64,000 nucleotides of DNA. Source: Candidatus Poribacteria bacterium. Its GTDB lineage: Bacteria > Poribacteria > WGA-4E > WGA-3G. The notes beneath the pieces are model-generated. The model was given only the letters and a program-made list of their open reading frames with translations. It had not been told where the DNA came from and did no database searches. Shown here piece by piece: positions 10,517-19,157 of this stretch. Position 1 is the stretch's first letter; each line of letters starts with the position of its first letter. The position numbers and the translations under genes are program-made. The stretch spans positions 186,001 to 250,000 of the forward strand of contig JAJECN010000040.1 of NCBI GenBank assembly GCA_022821965.1, in the 5' to 3' direction.

Positions 10517-12028
10517 ATGAAAAATAAGCTATCTCGACGGCAATTTCTACGTTCCAGTACGTTCGCCACGGCATCCGCAGCAGTCAGTCTCGGATTTTTA
10601 GGGTGTAGCAATGCGCTAATTCAAAAGGTGCCAGGCTTTAGACCTCCCCCGCCCTTCCAGTTTGTGCCGAGTGCGAACCGACTTCTCGACCTCCCGGAAG
10701 GGTTTACCGCTCACGCTTTTTCAAGAACGGGTGAGCAGATGGACGATGGGCTTTGGGTGCCGGGCGGACACGATGGCATGGCAGCTTTCCCAGGTCCCAA
10801 CGGTAAGACTCTCCTCGTCCGAAATCACGAATTGCAAGCGACTGCCAAACCTGTGGGACCCTTTGGATGGAATAACGAAAAGATTGAGCGTGCTGCTATC
10901 GACAAATTCTATGACGCTGGATCCGGCGAATTACCCTGCCTCGGCGGGACGACGACGCTCGTCTATGATACGCGGACAAAAACGCTGGAAAAACACTTCT
11001 TAAGTCTGATAGGGACGATCCGGAATTGTGCTGGTGGGTTGACCCCTTGGAATACGTGGCTTACCTGTGAAGAGACGATGCAAAAAGCAGACCCAGAAAC
11101 GACTTATGAAGCGGACCACGGGTATAATTTTGAGGTGCCTGCATCTACTGACATAGGATTAGCCGATCCGATTCCGTTGATAGCGATGGGGCGTTTCAAC
11201 CACGAGGCTGTCGCTGTTGATCCCAAAACCGGAATTGTCTATCAAACCGAAGACAGGGGTGATAGTTTAATCTATCGATTTATCCCTGACAAACAGGGTG
11301 AACTCGCTGCGGGTGGTAAGCTTCAGGCGTTGAAAATCCGGGACCTCAAGAGTGCAGATACCCGTAACTGGCGAAATCGGAATCAAAAGATCTTTTGGTG
11401 GACGTATAATCCGGTTCCTGTGGGAGAAACACTGGCAGTCGAATGGGTGGATATTGAAAATGTAGAATCGCCAAACGATGACCTCCGTATACAAGGGGCT
11501 GATAGTAAAGATGCAGCCAAATTTGCACGCGGCGAAGGGATATGGTATGGCGACAATCAAGGGAAGGGAGAGTTCTATATTGCCTGTACGAATGGCGGTA
11601 TTGAATACAAAGGACAAATCTGGAGATATATACCGAGTCCTTACGAGGGCACGAGTCGAGAAGATCAAGAACCGGGAACTCTCCAGCTCTTCATCGAGCC
11701 AAACGATGTCAATCTTATGGAGAATGCGGATAACTTGACAGTTACACCTTGGGGGGATTTAATCATCTGTGAAGACGGTCCCAACGAGGAGTTTCTCATC
11801 GGCGTAACACCTGAGGGAAACATCTACCGGTTCGCTCGAAACGCTGGTAATCTGTCTGAACTCGCGGGTGCGACGTTCTCACCGGATGGCACAACGCTCT
11901 TTGTGAATATTCAGAGTCCTGGGATTACGTTGGCGATTACGGGTCCTTGGCATGAAATTCGGAAACGTTCTGATATACTCTGGAATGAATCTCAGAAGAC
12001 AGCAACGAGCGCGTCTCCTATCGGCTAA
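10517..12028 (+). CDS. PhoX-like (DUF839) exported protein, putative alkaline phosphatase
   Basis: 503 residues. The N-terminus has a twin-arginine signal (SRRQFLRS, R7-R8) followed by a lipobox-like LGFLGC with Cys at 30, so Tat export and lipid anchoring are likely. The body matches the DUF839/PhoX propeller: GHDGMAAFPGPNGKTLLVRNHE, GGTTTLVYDTRTK, GLTPWNTWLTCEET, NHEAVAVDPKTGIVYQTEDRGDS, and DNLTVTPWGDLIICEDG near the end. PhoX enzymes are Ca/Fe-dependent phosphomonoesterases of the cell envelope. Acidic and Cys metal-site residues (CEE, TEDR, CED) appear kept. Good Shine-Dalgarno (GAGGGAAATTT before ATG). Confidence 0.85.
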   Translation: MKNKLSRRQFLRSSTFATASAAVSLGFLGCSNALIQKVPGFRPPPPFQFVPSANRLLDLPEGFTAHAFSRTGEQMDDGLWVPGGHDGMAAFPGPNGKTLLVRNHELQATAKPVGPFGWNNEKIERAAIDKFYDAGSGELPCLGGTTTLVYDTRTKTLEKHFLSLIGTIRNCAGGLTPWNTWLTCEETMQKADPETTYEADHGYNFEVPASTDIGLADPIPLIAMGRFNHEAVAVDPKTGIVYQTEDRGDSLIYRFIPDKQGELAAGGKLQALKIRDLKSADTRNWRNRNQKIFWWTYNPVPVGETLAVEWVDIENVESPNDDLRIQGADSKDAAKFARGEGIWYGDNQGKGEFYIACTNGGIEYKGQIWRYIPSPYEGTSREDQEPGTLQLFIEPNDVNLMENADNLTVTPWGDLIICEDGPNEEFLIGVTPEGNIYRFARNAGNLSELAGATFSPDGTTLFVNIQSPGITLAITGPWHEIRKRSDILWNESQKTATSASPIG

Positions 12029-12395
12029 GAATCAAGTTTCTGCTGTTTGAAACCTGCCAAATACATACGAAACCCAACACACTCTCACACCGACAACGTT
12101 TGAGGTGTTGGGTTTCGCTATATCTATCTTATACAGATAATTTCATCTAATTTCATCGAAAATCAGGTTCTCCATATAAATTAGAGGTTCCCTGTTTTCC
12201 CGGCTCTACCGAACCTACGTGCTTTTGACAAAATATTGACACGCCCTGCTTGATTTCCTTTGGCAAGCATGGTATTATATGAATAGTTACTTGCAGTGGT
12301 AGACTGTTACAAAGTTTTCCGATTGCCACGATAGCATTTTTTGAACAAAGCCTTCACGTTTATATTATGAAGTGCAATTAAAGGTAGTGCTTTAG
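12029..12395. other. Non-coding gap with a family C inverted repeat and a promoter
   Basis: No open frame of note. It contains a perfect 13-bp inverted repeat, CGAAACCCAACAC at 12068-12080 and its complement at 12105-12117, separated by 24 bases. A related pair occurs at 53457-53503. There is no T-run, so it is not a classical terminator, though it could stall polymerase after the PhoX-like gene. A promoter for the methyltransferase is at 12250-12278. Confidence 0.6.
12250..12278 (+). promoter_or_regulatory. Sigma70-type promoter for the orphan methyltransferase
   Basis: -35 TTGATT (12250-12255), 17-base spacer, -10 TATTAT (12273-12278), about 118 bp before the start codon at 12396. Confidence 0.45.
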
Positions 12396-13259
12396 ATGAC
12401 AGAGATAAAAACAGACCTTTACCTTGGGGATTGCTTAGAGGTACTTTCCGATTTTAACGCAGATTCATTTGACCTGATTGTAACCTCTCCTCCGTATGCG
12501 GACCGGCGTTCTAAAACATACGGCGGAATCAGACCCGATGAATATGTCAATTGGTTTCTACCGCGTGCTGAAGAATTTTTGAGGGTCCTCAAGCCATCTG
12601 GCACATTCATTCTAAATATCAAAGAGCAGGCTGTTGACGGAGAACGACATACTTACGTTATAGAGTTGATATTGGAGATGAAAAAGCAGGGGTGGTTGTG
12701 GACAGAAGAATTTGTTTGGCACAAGAAAAACTGTTATCCGGGCAAGTGGCCCAACCGATTTAGAGATGCTTGGGAAAGATGTTTGCAATTTAATAAAACT
12801 AAGAAGTTTAATATGTATCAAGAGGCAGTTATGGTGCCGATGGGAGATTGGGCGAAAAAAAGGTTGAAAAAACTCAGCGAAACGGATCAAAACCGAGATA
12901 CATCAAAAGTAGGAAGTGGGTTTGGTAAGAACGTCTCAAATTGGGTAGACCGGAAAATGGCGTATCCGACGAATGTTTTGCACTTAGCGACGGAAACTGG
13001 AAATCGGAAACACAGTGCCGTTTTTCCTAAGGCGTTGCCCGAATGGTTTATCAAACTGTTTACGAAAGAAAATGATTGGGTGCTCGATCCGTTTGCAGGT
13101 GCTGGTACGACGTGTCAGGTTGCGCAAGCGTTGTTGAGAAATTCCGCTGGCATTGAGATTTTGCCTGAGTATTATCAATTAGCACAGAAGAATATAAAGC
13201 AAGGACCACATCTTGAAAACCGGTTTTGGGCTCAATCCAGTTCACTCCCATCTGTATAA
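12396..13259 (+). CDS. Orphan site-specific DNA methyltransferase (N6_N4_Mtase family)
   Basis: 287 residues. The catalytic TSPPY is near the N-terminus (30-34) and the SAM-binding DPFAGAGT near the C-terminus (231-238). This is the permuted beta-type order of m4C/m6A amino-methyltransferases (PF01555). The middle region (WHKKNCYPGKWPNRFRDAWE, MAYPTNVLHLATE) would hold the target recognition part. No endonuclease gene is adjacent: upstream is non-coding and downstream is the convergent VWA gene. It is therefore solitary and could act in regulation, or against a restriction system elsewhere. It differs in architecture from the methyltransferase at 1959. Confidence 0.85.
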   Translation: MTEIKTDLYLGDCLEVLSDFNADSFDLIVTSPPYADRRSKTYGGIRPDEYVNWFLPRAEEFLRVLKPSGTFILNIKEQAVDGERHTYVIELILEMKKQGWLWTEEFVWHKKNCYPGKWPNRFRDAWERCLQFNKTKKFNMYQEAVMVPMGDWAKKRLKKLSETDQNRDTSKVGSGFGKNVSNWVDRKMAYPTNVLHLATETGNRKHSAVFPKALPEWFIKLFTKENDWVLDPFAGAGTTCQVAQALLRNSAGIEILPEYYQLAQKNIKQGPHLENRFWAQSSSLPSV

Positions 13260-13288
13260 CCAAAACAACACATACCGACTTTTCAACG

Positions 13289-16018
13289 TTAGCGCGCCCG
13301 CCTCTTGGCAGCTAACAATCGAGACATCGAAGCCTCTGTTGGCTGTGGGAGTCCCGCGTCTTCTGGAATGCGTTCGTCCAAAGGTCCAGTACCCGTTGGT
13401 GTTTGTATAACTTGGCTAACCTCGGATTCGCCACGGAATCGAGCGAGAAACTCAGCAATACGCCTGTTTGCTATGCTGAAACGGCGGAGGATCATCTCCA
13501 ACACAAACAGAATAGCGGCAATAACTAATAGAACTCGGGCAAGTGAGACCTGCCTTTCGATTGGCGTTCCAGCAGGTGTTGCTATCTGCGTAGGTGTAGG
13601 TTCGTGGATACCGGTAGTACCCGCTGCAAGCGTTTTCAGCAAGGCGGTATCAGTTCCAAATTCCGCGTATTCCGCTGGATAAGGGAGCGACAAGGCTTCG
13701 ACACGTGTATGCCCATCGTCTTCGCGCCGAGCGGTGACCATATAGGACCCGCTATCCTGCATCTGAAATGTGCCGTTGTAGCGCGTCGGTGTCAATTGTT
13801 GGACTTCAACGATTTCGTTTGCGCCGTCCGGGCTAACAACGTGAACCGTATAAGATGCTTCTGATGGTGTCCGTGTGTCAATATTAACCTCCCCTACGCC
13901 GTGGTTTGTGGACAACACGAGATCGAAGTCGGCCCCTGTGTCGGTCGCTGGTACCGTCCAATTGATAACTTGTCCCCAAAATTTCCCAAAATTACCCCAC
14001 GGGATCCATTCTTTCGACCATGCAGGTTTGATATCCGATGTCCACGCGATTGCTTTCCCCAACCCAAAATTCCAAGCTGCAAGGATTGGTTCGTCTTTAT
14101 GCGAATGGATGAGTACTTGCGCAGTCTCCTTCTCTGTCGTCGCGATATAGCCGTAGAGAAGCGGTGGCGTTCCGATGCCTGCTACAATCGGTTCATCTGG
14201 CGAAACAATGACAGGTTGGAAGGGTTCTTGAAGAGTGTAGCGCTGTGTTTCTCGAACGGCTTCCGTCAAAACCGCTGGCAATTGCTGGACATTTTCCACG
14301 AAGACGGCACTTCCACCGCCGATCTCTGCGAACTGTGATAAGAGTTCCTTGTTCGCATCGCCTATAGCGATTGTCGTCGTGCTGATGCGCGCCTCAGCAA
14401 TTCGTTCTGCCAATTCCAGAAAACCGGACGTTGTACCACGGGATTTACCGTCCGACAAAAGAACAATATACTTCTGTTTCGCATCGTTTGCTTCGAGCAT
14501 CTCGGACGCTTGTTCAATAGCCTCCTTCATCTTCGTGGTGCCGCCCGTCGGTTTAAGCCGCCCCACAACTTGACGGAGCATACTGTGTTCGGATGTAAGA
14601 TTGGAGATGGTATGAACGTCCGTGTTGAAGCCGAGGATTCCCGCGACATCCTCCTCATCAAGACTACGGATACCGGTGCGAACGCCTTCAATGGCGAGTC
14701 CAATTTTCTGCCGCGCTTCAACGTAGTTCGCCATACTGCCCGATGTATCAAGCACGAAAACGATGGCAACAGCATCCTTTCGCTCACGCGGTGTCATTTC
14801 CACCGGGAGTACACGTTCCAACACCGTGTCGGTATAGCCTCCGGGTCCATAAGCACGTTCACCACCGATGACAACTAATCCGTGCCCAAGATTACCGACG
14901 TAATTTTCGATGCTCTGCAACTGTTCTGTTGAGAGTGCCTCTGCGGCAACATTGCTCAGAATTAGGACATCGCTGCGTTGGAGTTCCACGAGTTCTGTTG
15001 GCATTTCTGAAGGAGACATAACCTCGACCTCGAAGCCGTTTTCTTCAAGGACAGTTTCTAAATATGTGGCATGCGATAGATTGCTCTCTAAGTATAGGAC
15101 GTGTGGTTTTTCAGCAAGTTTTACAACGCCGTATCCCTGATTGTTTTCGGGGATTTCGTCGGTTACGTTCAGCTGTAAGGTGTATTTATGGTTTCCTTCC
15201 GTTGAAATCGGTGGCACCGGAAAAGAAAAGGAATATGTACCGCTCGATAGGGTCCATTCAAGCGTATTGATCGGCATACCTTGGTGATAGAGCGTCGCAG
15301 TTAGTGTCGGAATACTCCCATCAGTTTCGATCACTGCGCCAATCTCAAAATTTTGTTCTTTGCGAACCTGCGTAGGTACTTGCAAATGCACAATCCGAAC
15401 GGCATCCTTAACGGCATCAAGGGGGAGAGTCAATATTTCTACGTTGCTTGCTGTGAGCAAAGGTAAATAGTCTTTGAGAGGCGTGCCACCAGCGTTATGC
15501 ATTCCGTCGCTAAATAGCACTATGCGCCGATGGTGATTGTCTGGTAACAGGGCAATTGCGCGCTTGAGTGCGGTGAGTATATCGGTGCCATCTCGTCGAT
15601 CAGTCTGTTCTGCAAGCGTTTCCAGCGACACAGTAGACGCACTGTCTAATAGATGATCTTGTTTCTGGCGGATTTCCAATAGAATTGAGGTTTTCTTCGC
15701 AAAACCGATGATGCCGAACTGGTCGGTGGGTTTCAACTTCGCGACGGCAGCACCTATCTGTTTGCGTGCTTCTTCGTGTTGTGAACGCGGAATGCTTTCG
15801 GAGGTGTCAAGCAAAAAAGCAACGGCAAGGCGTTGCTCCTTGTGTGTTCGGTGCAGATTGGCTAAGGCGAGGATTGCACAAAAGAGTGCAGCACCTCTGA
15901 GGATGAAGGTCGCCTTTTTTCGCCACTTCACCGTGCTGAGGCGTGCCCTTCGCTGCACAAGGATTAGCAGAGGAATTACAGCGAGTAGAATCAAGAAGAG
16001 CGGCGCTCGGAAATCCAT
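13289..16018 (-). CDS. Membrane protein with two VWA domains (BatA/glutamine-amidotransferase-like)
   Basis: 909 residues. The N-terminus has two membrane segments (~6-22 and ~37-55). A first VWA domain follows with MIDAS DTSES (71-75), then a stalk of Ig-like type, then a second VWA domain with DTSGS at ~424-428. Between them lies a GATase1-like segment (VLYLESNLSHATYLETVLEE, GLVVIGGERAYGPGGY), as in the putative glutamine amidotransferase family PF07090. A C-terminal membrane helix sits at ~845-862. It is probably a periplasm-facing metal-dependent adhesion or scaffold protein. No MoxR ATPase gene is nearby. The start codon directly follows one copy of a 45-bp direct repeat. Confidence 0.8.
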   Translation of the reverse strand: MDFRAPLFLILLAVIPLLILVQRRARLSTVKWRKKATFILRGAALFCAILALANLHRTHKEQRLAVAFLLDTSESIPRSQHEEARKQIGAAVAKLKPTDQFGIIGFAKKTSILLEIRQKQDHLLDSASTVSLETLAEQTDRRDGTDILTALKRAIALLPDNHHRRIVLFSDGMHNAGGTPLKDYLPLLTASNVEILTLPLDAVKDAVRIVHLQVPTQVRKEQNFEIGAVIETDGSIPTLTATLYHQGMPINTLEWTLSSGTYSFSFPVPPISTEGNHKYTLQLNVTDEIPENNQGYGVVKLAEKPHVLYLESNLSHATYLETVLEENGFEVEVMSPSEMPTELVELQRSDVLILSNVAAEALSTEQLQSIENYVGNLGHGLVVIGGERAYGPGGYTDTVLERVLPVEMTPRERKDAVAIVFVLDTSGSMANYVEARQKIGLAIEGVRTGIRSLDEEDVAGILGFNTDVHTISNLTSEHSMLRQVVGRLKPTGGTTKMKEAIEQASEMLEANDAKQKYIVLLSDGKSRGTTSGFLELAERIAEARISTTTIAIGDANKELLSQFAEIGGGSAVFVENVQQLPAVLTEAVRETQRYTLQEPFQPVIVSPDEPIVAGIGTPPLLYGYIATTEKETAQVLIHSHKDEPILAAWNFGLGKAIAWTSDIKPAWSKEWIPWGNFGKFWGQVINWTVPATDTGADFDLVLSTNHGVGEVNIDTRTPSEASYTVHVVSPDGANEIVEVQQLTPTRYNGTFQMQDSGSYMVTARREDDGHTRVEALSLPYPAEYAEFGTDTALLKTLAAGTTGIHEPTPTQIATPAGTPIERQVSLARVLLVIAAILFVLEMILRRFSIANRRIAEFLARFRGESEVSQVIQTPTGTGPLDERIPEDAGLPQPTEASMSRLLAAKRRAR

Positions 16019-16183
16019 TTTTTAACTTACTTTGCAGTTCGGTAAGATGAGTTTGAAGTTTCAAGTGCCCATTCCGTATATCCGCATGCGCCGTTGTTGC
16101 ATGCTGCGTTTTCGCGGCTAATTTTAACACAAAACAACTTTTTAACTTACTTTGCAGTTCGGTAAGGTAAGTTTGAAGTTTTA
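16019..16183. repeat. Pair of ~45-bp direct repeats filling the gap between two genes
   Basis: The sequence starting TTTAACTTACTTTGCAGTTC at 16021 recurs at 16141, exactly 120 bp apart, with about four mismatches over ~43 bases. One copy touches the start codon of the VWA gene and the other touches the stop codon of the DUF4838 gene. This suggests tandem duplication of the leader. Confidence 0.8.
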
Positions 16184-17866
16184 ACTGCGGAGTTCTTCAA
16201 AATACATTTCTGCTGCTTGCGTTTCTGCGGCGTGCGACATATTGTAGCGTTCGCACAACGTAATATATTCGTCAATCAGTGTTTGCCGTTTTTGGGATGG
16301 CATTTCACCACCAGCAACGATCATCGCTTTGTAGGCAGGGATAGAGGCTTTTTCGACACGCTCCCGAATTTCTGGTTTTTCAGCGAGTGTCAACGCTTGC
16401 TGGAAATAGTCAAAAATAGTCTGCGTGCTCTCCGCATCCAACCCTACATCTTCTGGTGTTGGGAAACACCGTGGATGGAGACCTCTCGCCTCAACGTTGT
16501 TATGAAGGAAGTTGATATATTCCAAAATCGGTGGTGCCGCGGCTTCGTAGTGGAGGTTCACAAATTCGTTTAAGTGGGCATCGGCATCGAGGTGTGGATT
16601 CCAAATGAGTTGTGAGATTAGGTAATTCCGTAGATCAGAAAATTCGCCTGTTAACCCGTTACCGTTCGCCTGCATGAAGACCCCTTTGGCGTTGTTGCGT
16701 AAGAAATAACGGACATTCGGAGCAATACTTCGGAGATTCGGGAAGGGTAAATCGTAGGCACGGAAATTGGTGTTGTAATTCCAAATCCAGATATCGTCAC
16801 AGATTTTCGCCCATTCGTTGGTGTCTTGGCAAAAGGCTTGATTTTGCTCGCAATCCGGATTGTCAATGGCGTGTAGAGTGCAGCATTCAATACTACAGAG
16901 TTGGATCTGTACATTGTGGCGCGGTTTCACGGTCTTCGGGGGTTTGCGGGTATACCAGTACGCCAAAGTCCCGACTTTGACATCAGAGTATTCTTTTTCG
17001 ATGCGTTCTGCGACGGCATTGACAAACGTCAACTGTGAACCCATCGGTGTCTCTTCTGCTTCGTTGAGTCCCTCACATGTTTCGCACCGGCAGTATGCCG
17101 CTGTGTCCGCTTGGCTCACACTGATATTCGCGGCTCCGGGACGTTCCGAAAGTTGTCGAATTGCGGATGCCGCTGCAACTTCAATGACTTCGGGGTTCGT
17201 CACGCAGAGCTGCGGTCCTCCGCCGTGGGTATTCGTATCCCTTTCTCCATCTACGAGTGCATAGTACTCTGGATGGCTCTCACCGTAAGTTCCATAAGGC
17301 ACGAGTGCATGGAACGAGTGATTGATAAGTTGCTGTTGGGTTTTCCCACCAAGGTTTTCCGCATCGGTGACAGTATTGACTTTTCGTTTCGCCGCGAATT
17401 CCGGTGCATCTGAGTTCTCCCGATAATAACTCCAACGGAATGAAAAGGGTGGGGAGTAGGTATAACTTCCGCATGGTATTTGCGGGGCGGATGCATCGGG
17501 GATATAGGTATGGTCAGCCGTTAGGAATCGGAGACCGAGCAATTCTTCAAGAAACTGGTATACAGCGTAAAGAATGCCGCGCGGCATACCACCGCTAATC
17601 TGAATTTGGCTACTATCAACAGTGATTTCGATGTCTTCGTCGCCCAGCGTAGAGGATGCCCCGATTATAACCTGTTCATCGTTGCGCGCGGTATCCAGCG
17701 GTAACGTCAATCGAGTTGCTTGGTTGAACCATTTTTGGAATTCCTCAGCGGCGTATTGTTCAGAAGCAGTAGCGTCATCGGAGACAGTAATGTGCCAATT
17801 CTGCATTGCTGAAATCGTTAAATTCCCACCAGTAGGGTGAAACACGAGTGTTTTATGAGTTGACAT
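16181..17866 (-). CDS. DUF4838 protein, alpha-glucuronidase/hexosaminidase-like fold
   Basis: 561 residues from the ATG at 17866, which has a good Shine-Dalgarno (GGGAG 8 bases before). The open frame runs 48 codons further upstream, but only through the end of the MFS gene. The N-terminal ~110 residues look like the non-catalytic alpha/beta domain of family 20/67 glycosidases (ATASEQYAAEEFQKWFNQAT, GGMPRGILYAVYQFLEELLG). A TIM-barrel-like DUF4838 follows (HPEYYALVDGERD, QLCVTNPEV, SVSQADTAAYCRCETCEGLN, GTLAYWYTRKPPK). The catalytic residue cannot be named. No signal peptide is seen, so it is cytoplasmic. Its place in an operon with a nucleoside/sugar-type carrier suggests processing of an imported glycoside. 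Confidence 0.8.
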   Translation of the reverse strand: MSTHKTLVFHPTGGNLTISAMQNWHITVSDDATASEQYAAEEFQKWFNQATRLTLPLDTARNDEQVIIGASSTLGDEDIEITVDSSQIQISGGMPRGILYAVYQFLEELLGLRFLTADHTYIPDASAPQIPCGSYTYSPPFSFRWSYYRENSDAPEFAAKRKVNTVTDAENLGGKTQQQLINHSFHALVPYGTYGESHPEYYALVDGERDTNTHGGGPQLCVTNPEVIEVAAASAIRQLSERPGAANISVSQADTAAYCRCETCEGLNEAEETPMGSQLTFVNAVAERIEKEYSDVKVGTLAYWYTRKPPKTVKPRHNVQIQLCSIECCTLHAIDNPDCEQNQAFCQDTNEWAKICDDIWIWNYNTNFRAYDLPFPNLRSIAPNVRYFLRNNAKGVFMQANGNGLTGEFSDLRNYLISQLIWNPHLDADAHLNEFVNLHYEAAAPPILEYINFLHNNVEARGLHPRCFPTPEDVGLDAESTQTIFDYFQQALTLAEKPEIRERVEKASIPAYKAMIVAGGEMPSQKRQTLIDEYITLCERYNMSHAAETQAAEMYFEELRS

Positions 17867-17880
17867 AATTTCTCCCTCAA

Positions 17881-19143
17881 CTATGCGTTCACAGTGTTTT
17901 GTTCGATAGCGTCCGCATCCGCCTGATATTTCTGTTCGTTGAACAACGCGATAAAGGCAATTGCAGCGAGAACTGTTACAACAATCGGCACCATAAAGAT
18001 TTTTGCCCATGCGTGTCCACCTTCTGCATAAGCGAAGTAATCATGCACACGACCGCTGACAATATGTCCTACCAACATTCCGAATCCGTTCGTTACGAAG
18101 AGAAGCAATGCTTGAGAACTCGCACGAATATCCTTTGAACTGAGTCGCTCCACGGCAATCATTCCACCGACGAAAAAGAATGAATAACAGATGCCGTGCA
18201 ACGTTTGTGCACTGATAACTAACCACACGGGTTGCCCGATGGCGAAAATAGCATAGCGGACGGGCCACGCAAGGATACCCAAGAAGATAGTAAATCGCAT
18301 GCCGAACTTGCGCAGACACGGGAATAGCAAGAGCATCAACAAAACCTCAGCCACTTGTCCGAGACTCATTGCCCAATTTGCGCTGCTTCCTGCTAACCCA
18401 ACGCCGTGTTCTGCCTCGGTCAGGAACAGGTAGGTCAGGTTGTAATAGAACGGAAGTTCAATCGCAACGACAAAAGAGATAATCAGGAGCACCGCGAAGT
18501 TCCGATTTGAAATGAGGGAGAACGCTTCAAGAAAAGCGTAAGGATTCTTCGCCTCTTTGCTGGGAGGTGTATTGGGCAGTGTCAGACAGTACGCCCCCAT
18601 AATGAATGAAAGGATGGCTCCAAAGAGAAGGCAGTCCCCGACGCGTGGAAGCGTTGCTTCTTGTTTTTCCCAAAACCAGAGATATCCGCTCAGTATCCAA
18701 CTAATAGCGATCCAACCGAGTGTTCCAAAGACTCGAATATTTCCGAATTTATCTGACTGACCCATGTGGTGGAAGGCAATCGCGTTGGTCAGTGCGATGG
18801 TCGGCATATAGAGAACGGCGTGCAGGAAAATCGCGCCCCACATCATCGGAAAGGTCGTCTGCTTCCATGCAAAAAGGAGGCACACTCCGCCGAGCAGGTG
18901 CGAGATCGCTGCAAAGACTTGCGCTGGCATGAGTCGGTCTGCAACCCATCCCGCAATAATCGGAGAGATTATCGAACCAATAGCCGTCGTGCCGAAGACG
19001 TAGCTAATCTGTTTGCCGGTGAACCCGAGGTTCTGCATGTGTCCAGCGATAAGCACTGCCCATGCCCCCCAGATCGCAAATTGTAGAAACATCATCCCAG
19101 ATAGCCGTACATAAGCACCCAATTCTGTCCGTTGATTTTCCAT
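17881..19143 (-). CDS. MFS transporter, nucleoside:H+ symporter (NupG/XapB) type
   Basis: 420 residues from the ATG at 19143, preceded by GGGAGGAG at proper spacing. A start eight codons upstream would lack a ribosome site and overlap the previous gene. About twelve membrane helices are visible. The family signature at the N-terminus, LSGMMFLQFAIWGAWAVLIA, and GTTAIGSIISPIIAGWVADR match the Nuc_H_symport family (PF03825). It should carry a nucleoside, sugar or related solute inward with protons across the inner membrane. It lies 14 bp from both its upstream and downstream operon neighbours. Confidence 0.85.
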   Translation of the reverse strand: MENQRTELGAYVRLSGMMFLQFAIWGAWAVLIAGHMQNLGFTGKQISYVFGTTAIGSIISPIIAGWVADRLMPAQVFAAISHLLGGVCLLFAWKQTTFPMMWGAIFLHAVLYMPTIALTNAIAFHHMGQSDKFGNIRVFGTLGWIAISWILSGYLWFWEKQEATLPRVGDCLLFGAILSFIMGAYCLTLPNTPPSKEAKNPYAFLEAFSLISNRNFAVLLIISFVVAIELPFYYNLTYLFLTEAEHGVGLAGSSANWAMSLGQVAEVLLMLLLFPCLRKFGMRFTIFLGILAWPVRYAIFAIGQPVWLVISAQTLHGICYSFFFVGGMIAVERLSSKDIRASSQALLLFVTNGFGMLVGHIVSGRVHDYFAYAEGGHAWAKIFMVPIVVTVLAAIAFIALFNEQKYQADADAIEQNTVNA

Positions 19144-19157
19144 AAAGGGTCTCCTCC

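Noticed and set aside
12068-12117. Rho-independent terminator after the PhoX-like gene
   Set aside because: The inverted repeat has a 24-base loop and no following T-run.
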